NCBI GenBank assembly: GCA_030432015.1
Contig: JAUIHJ010000331.1
Location: forward strand, 1 to 8,743
Length of the DNA: 8,743 nt
From: a bacterium
GTDB lineage: Bacteria; Planctomycetota; Planctomycetia; Pirellulales; Pirellulaceae
Direction: 5' to 3'
Part shown: positions 5,614 through 8,743 of the stretch, in pieces
Layout of the letters: each line of letters starts with the position of its first letter
Numbering within the stretch: position 1 is the stretch's first letter
Program-made: the position numbers and the translations under genes
The notes under the pieces: generated by a model
What the model saw: the letters and a program-made list of their open reading frames with translations, nothing else
The model's database searches: none
What the model was told of the DNA's origin: nothing

Positions 5614-7548
5614 CTAAGCCAACAGGTACTTTGCCGCTGCTTGTGCCCAGCGGTTAAGGACGTCCCAATTTAGCATCAGGAGCGCCGTGGGGAGGGTTAA
5701 GAACCAGATGTAAGTGCCTTGTAGCGACACATCCGAGAACACAAATGGTCGACGATCTTCCGGCTCGGGATCGATCGTCATGACCTTGGCAACGCGGAGA
5801 TAATAAATCAGGCTAATGGCCGTATTCAGTCCGCCAGCAACCAGCATGACCAGCAAGAAAGTGGCGGGCTCTCCAGCCGCCAGGCTCAATTGGTAACCAT
5901 CCGCCAAGGAAGCAAAAATCGCAAATTTGCCGACAAAGCCGGCCAGGGGGGGCAGACCGATCATGCTAAACAAAATCAAGACAAAGCAGATCACCGTCAG
6001 CGGGCAACGGCGGATCAGCCCGGCATAGTCGGCAATCATTTCGGTTCGCATCGCATTACGCAGGAAGGCGATGATCGCGAAGGCACCGAGGCTCATGAAC
6101 AGGTAAACAACGATGTAGATCGACAGGCCGGCGATCGCGGACTCGGCACGCGAAGAATCATAATTGATCAGCACCAACATTGCGGGAACTGGCATCATCA
6201 TGTAGCCCGCATGCGCAATGGTCGAGTATGCCATCATGCGTTTGATATTCGTCTGTCCGTACGCGGAGAGATTGCCAAACGTGCAACTGACAACCGCCAG
6301 CAATGCGATGAGCTTCGCGAGAAAATCTCGGGATATCGCCAGTCCATCCGCTGCAGAGACTTCGCTGTCAGCAGGCGCCGTGTGAGATTCGTCTGCGTGA
6401 ACGCCAGCATCAGAATGGCCAGCATCAGAATGGCCAGCGTCAGAATGGCTTGGTTCCGCATCGTCTTCTGCCACGCCAGCGTCTTCTGCCGCCACGGAAA
6501 ACAGGCCGTTGGACGAGCTGATTCCGGCCAGCCCCTGGTTCAGTGCGGGTTCCGCCACGGAGGCCAGACCGAGGCTGCGATACCCGGGTGAAACGCCTTC
6601 CGGTGCGATGCCACCAAAACCAATCGCCACGCGGACCAGCAACGCCAGCGCCGCCGCCTTCGAAGCAACACTCAGGAATGCATTGACTTCCGCCGTCGCG
6701 CCTTCAAACACATCCGGGCACCAAAAATGAAATGGCACGGCAGACAATTTGAAGGCCAGGCCCACCATGATCATCAAGCCGCCCAAAACCAAGACCATCA
6801 TTTCGCCGGCAGGCATCGTCGGCAATCGTTCCGATAACTCCAGGGCGATTGTTGGCAGGTGAGCCGTATTCAAGAGGCCTGCGACCAGGCTGATGCCATA
6901 CAGCATCACCCCGGCAGCCCCGGCACCGTAGATCGCGTACTTCAGCGCGGCTTCACTTCCAACCCGGCGGCCTTTCAACATCCCGGCCAGCACGTAGGAG
7001 GGAACGCTGGCCATTTCCACCGCCATGAAAACCATCAGCAGATGATTGGCGGATGCCATCAGGCACATGCCCAAGGTTGAGCCGAGCACCATGGCATAAA
7101 TATCCGGCCCATCTTCTCGGTCGGGAATGCCGGACAACTTGGTGAAGATGGCGAACAGAAAAGCAAAGCCCAATAGCACACTGCGAATCAGAATACTGAA
7201 GGGATCATAGACCAACATGCCGGTGAAGATTTCCATCCGCGTTACCGCGGTGGGATCGGTCACGCTGGAAGGGTCAAGAAGCGAAGGCGGGGTTGCTCCC
7301 AGATGCTGCCACGGCGCGACAAAGTACAGAGCCAAGGCACTGCCGAACGCAGCAAAGTAGAAAGCGTCGACATGCCGGCCGAATCGAAACACGCGCACCA
7401 GCAGCATCAATACGATCGTAGCACAGAGGCAGATTTCCGGCAGGAAAACGCCCAAGCTGGAGTCCCGCGACGGCAACGTAAACAGGCCGCCGGCAACGGA
7501 ACCCTTGGTGTCGATGATGAGTTGGCTGACAAGTTCGTGCAGGTTCAC
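5614..7548 (-). CDS. nuoN: NADH-quinone oxidoreductase subunit N with a large hydrophilic insert
   Basis: NuoN is an antiporter-like, proton-translocating membrane subunit of respiratory complex I. At 644 residues it is much longer than E. coli NuoN (485). About 14 hydrophobic helices can be counted. The key pumping residues are present: E178 in VEMASVPSY, K267 in FKLSAVPFHFW (broken helix 7), K297 in SVASKAAAL (helix 8) and K541 in GFVGKF (helix 12), plus the conserved IKRMMAYSTIAHAGY segment (435-449). The excess length lies mainly at residues 313-405 between helices 8 and 9. This part is rich in Ser, Asp, Ala and His and contains three HSDAG repeats; by E. coli topology it should face the periplasm. 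The start is a GTG only two bases after the nuoM stop with no clear ribosome site, which points to coupled translation. The reading frame is intact. Confidence 0.96.
   Translation of the reverse strand: MNLHELVSQLIIDTKGSVAGGLFTLPSRDSSLGVFLPEICLCATIVLMLLVRVFRFGRHVDAFYFAAFGSALALYFVAPWQHLGATPPSLLDPSSVTDPTAVTRMEIFTGMLVYDPFSILIRSVLLGFAFLFAIFTKLSGIPDREDGPDIYAMVLGSTLGMCLMASANHLLMVFMAVEMASVPSYVLAGMLKGRRVGSEAALKYAIYGAGAAGVMLYGISLVAGLLNTAHLPTIALELSERLPTMPAGEMMVLVLGGLMIMVGLAFKLSAVPFHFWCPDVFEGATAEVNAFLSVASKAAALALLVRVAIGFGGIAPEGVSPGYRSLGLASVAEPALNQGLAGISSSNGLFSVAAEDAGVAEDDAEPSHSDAGHSDAGHSDAGVHADESHTAPADSEVSAADGLAISRDFLAKLIALLAVVSCTFGNLSAYGQTNIKRMMAYSTIAHAGYMMMPVPAMLVLINYDSSRAESAIAGLSIYIVVYLFMSLGAFAIIAFLRNAMRTEMIADYAGLIRRCPLTVICFVLILFSMIGLPPLAGFVGKFAIFASLADGYQLSLAAGEPATFLLVMLVAGGLNTAISLIYYLRVAKVMTIDPEPEDRRPFVFSDVSLQGTYIWFLTLPTALLMLNWDVLNRWAQAAAKYLLA
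6403..6447 (-). repeat. Three tandem 15-bp repeats inside nuoN (HSDAG x3)
   Basis: The plus-strand unit GCCAGCATCAGAATG occurs at 6403-6417 and 6418-6432 identically, and at 6433-6447 with one change (GCGTC for GCATC). On the coding strand each unit encodes HSDAG, giving residues 368-382 of NuoN. The unit length is a multiple of three, so gain or loss of copies would keep the frame. The near identity at the DNA level, including synonymous positions, indicates recent duplication by slippage. Confidence 0.95.
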
Positions 7549-7550
7549 GG

Positions 7551-8743
7551 TTAGTCTATGCTCGATGTGAAATGAGGTCGCACGACAGCGGTCGGCGTCG
7601 TGGGTATTGCGTGGCCCGGGTCCGTCTTCACCGAACGCGGGGCGACAAGATTGTCGTGGTCAAGTCGCAATGCTGTTGCCGCTTCTTCCGCCGATTCCTC
7701 GGCGCTGATGGCAGGTTCGGCGCGGCGGGTCCAGGCGGTCAATTCGTCCACTTGGCGTTGCACGGTCTTGTCCGTGTATCGCAACACGGTGTGGTGCGGA
7801 AAGACACCAAAAAGGACTGCCAGGACCAGGAGACTTCCCGCGATCAGGTTCTCACGCGTCGTTGCCGGAACCAATGCTTCTTCGTGCGGGCCTTTGTATT
7901 CCGCACCCAGGTAGACCCGCTGAATGGCCCAAAGAATATATCCGGCCGTCAGCACGACGACACCCGCCGAAATCACGGCCAAGGGAACACTGAGACGGAA
8001 AACGGAGAGGACGACAAAAACTTCGCCGGGAAAACCGCAGAGCCCCGGCAAGCCGAGCCCGGCAAAGAAAATACCGATTGCCAATGCCGTGTAGACCGGC
8101 ATCCGACTGAACAGCCCGCCGAATTCGTCCAGATTGCGGTGGTGCACGCGATCGTAGACCACTCCCACCATAAAGAACATGCCAGCCGAGCTAATGCCGT
8201 GTCCAATCATTTGGAACATGGCACCCTGGATGCCCATGTTCCAGTAATCGGAATTGTAGTAGGGGGCGGTGGCCGACCAAACACCCAGGCCGAGCACCAC
8301 ATATCCCATATGGCTTACCGAACTGTAGGCGACCATTCGTTTAAAGTCTTTTTGCGCCAAGGCCGCGAAGGCACCATAAACCATGCTGAGCACGCCGATC
8401 GTGCAGACCGCGAACGCGAAGTCGAAGCCACCCAACGGGCAAATGGGATAGCAGATGCGGATAATGCCATAGCCGCCCATCTTCAACAGCACGCCGGCCA
8501 AGATCATGGAAATTGGCGTCGGAGCTTCGACGTGGGCATCGGGAAGCCAGGTGTGAAGCGGGACCGAGGGAACTTTGACGATAAAGCCAATGAAGAGCAA
8601 GATGAAGGCCCAGTGCTGAAGCTTCCAGCCAAACAGGGCCTTTCCATCGAAGCACTCGGTATGCTGACCGACCGCTGCCAAGGCCAAGAGATTAAAGGTG
8701 TGAACGGGATTGTCGACAACGTGGATACCCGCCGGGATGCCAT
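7551..8743 (-). CDS. nuoM: NADH-quinone oxidoreductase subunit M, partial (N-terminus off the right edge)
   Basis: The frame is open from the right edge (first full codon at 8741) and gives 396 residues, roughly helices 7 to 14 of this proton-pumping complex I subunit; the N-terminal part lies outside. Counting from that codon, diagnostic segments are VKVPSVPLHTWLPDAH (55-70, with pumping Lys K56), LAGVLLKMGGYG (81-92, K87), KDFKRMVAYSSVSHMGY (131-147) and GLPGLCGFPGEVF (230-242). In the last, Glu E240 stands where NuoL and NuoN have Lys; this is normal for NuoM. After the last helix (about 298-314) a soluble tail of about 75 residues follows, rich in Ala, Glu and Thr, which is longer than usual for the subunit. 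The TAA is two bases before the nuoN start, so this is an operon, with nuoL and others expected further right. Confidence 0.96.
   Translation of the reverse strand, partial: GIPAGIHVVDNPVHTFNLLALAAVGQHTECFDGKALFGWKLQHWAFILLFIGFIVKVPSVPLHTWLPDAHVEAPTPISMILAGVLLKMGGYGIIRICYPICPLGGFDFAFAVCTIGVLSMVYGAFAALAQKDFKRMVAYSSVSHMGYVVLGLGVWSATAPYYNSDYWNMGIQGAMFQMIGHGISSAGMFFMVGVVYDRVHHRNLDEFGGLFSRMPVYTALAIGIFFAGLGLPGLCGFPGEVFVVLSVFRLSVPLAVISAGVVVLTAGYILWAIQRVYLGAEYKGPHEEALVPATTRENLIAGSLLVLAVLFGVFPHHTVLRYTDKTVQRQVDELTAWTRRAEPAISAEESAEEAATALRLDHDNLVAPRSVKTDPGHAIPTTPTAVVRPHFTSSID

Noticed and set aside
5890..6591. Long plus-strand open frame (233 codons) opposite nuoN, with RMASI-type repeats
   Set aside because: It lies wholly antisense to a well-supported nuoN frame, its repeats are only the reverse reading of the 15-bp units, and it shows no domain or ribosome site.

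Overview
The window looks like ordinary chromosome from a planctomycete, probably Pirellulaceae-like. This is inferred from the style of the proteins: an extended NuoN, weak Shine-Dalgarno sites, moderately high GC and long spacers. No rRNA or other marker gene is present to prove it. I see no insertion sequence, phage gene, CRISPR array, tRNA or rRNA.

Layout from left to right. (1) Bases 1-309, minus strand: the N-terminal part of a response regulator receiver domain, cut by the window edge. (2) Bases 310-904: a long stretch with no convincing gene, holding a candidate promoter for the regulator and a few small repeats. (3) Bases 905-3572, plus strand: a compact three-gene unit made of a small two-helix membrane protein, an M20-family amidohydrolase and a YbdK-type carboxylate-amine ligase. 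(4) Bases 3674-5069, minus strand: a peroxiredoxin-like redoxin preceded by a TatD-family metal-dependent hydrolase, with the two genes separated by 13 bases. (5) Bases 5166-8743, minus strand: the distal end of a respiratory complex I (nuo) operon. It holds nuoM (5' end cut by the window edge), then nuoN two bases later, then a 145-residue helical protein ten bases after nuoN.

How they fit together. NuoM and NuoN are neighbouring proton-pumping, antiporter-like membrane subunits of NADH:quinone oxidoreductase, and all their key charged residues that fall inside the window are intact. Both carry extra soluble sequence: a roughly 90-residue Ser/Asp/His-rich insert between helices 8 and 9 of NuoN, which contains three tandem 15-bp repeats, and a roughly 75-residue C-terminal tail on NuoM. 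By the topology known for the bacterial complex, both should face the periplasmic side. The plus-strand unit pairs an amide-cleaving enzyme with an amide-forming one, but the substrates cannot be read from sequence. The plus-strand unit and the redoxin gene converge across a 101-base gap.

Most of the window is conventional housekeeping sequence. The points most worth a second look are the NuoN insert, the NuoM tail, the unrecognised protein at the end of the nuo operon and the hydrolase/ligase pairing. I found no clear evidence of a wholly new system.
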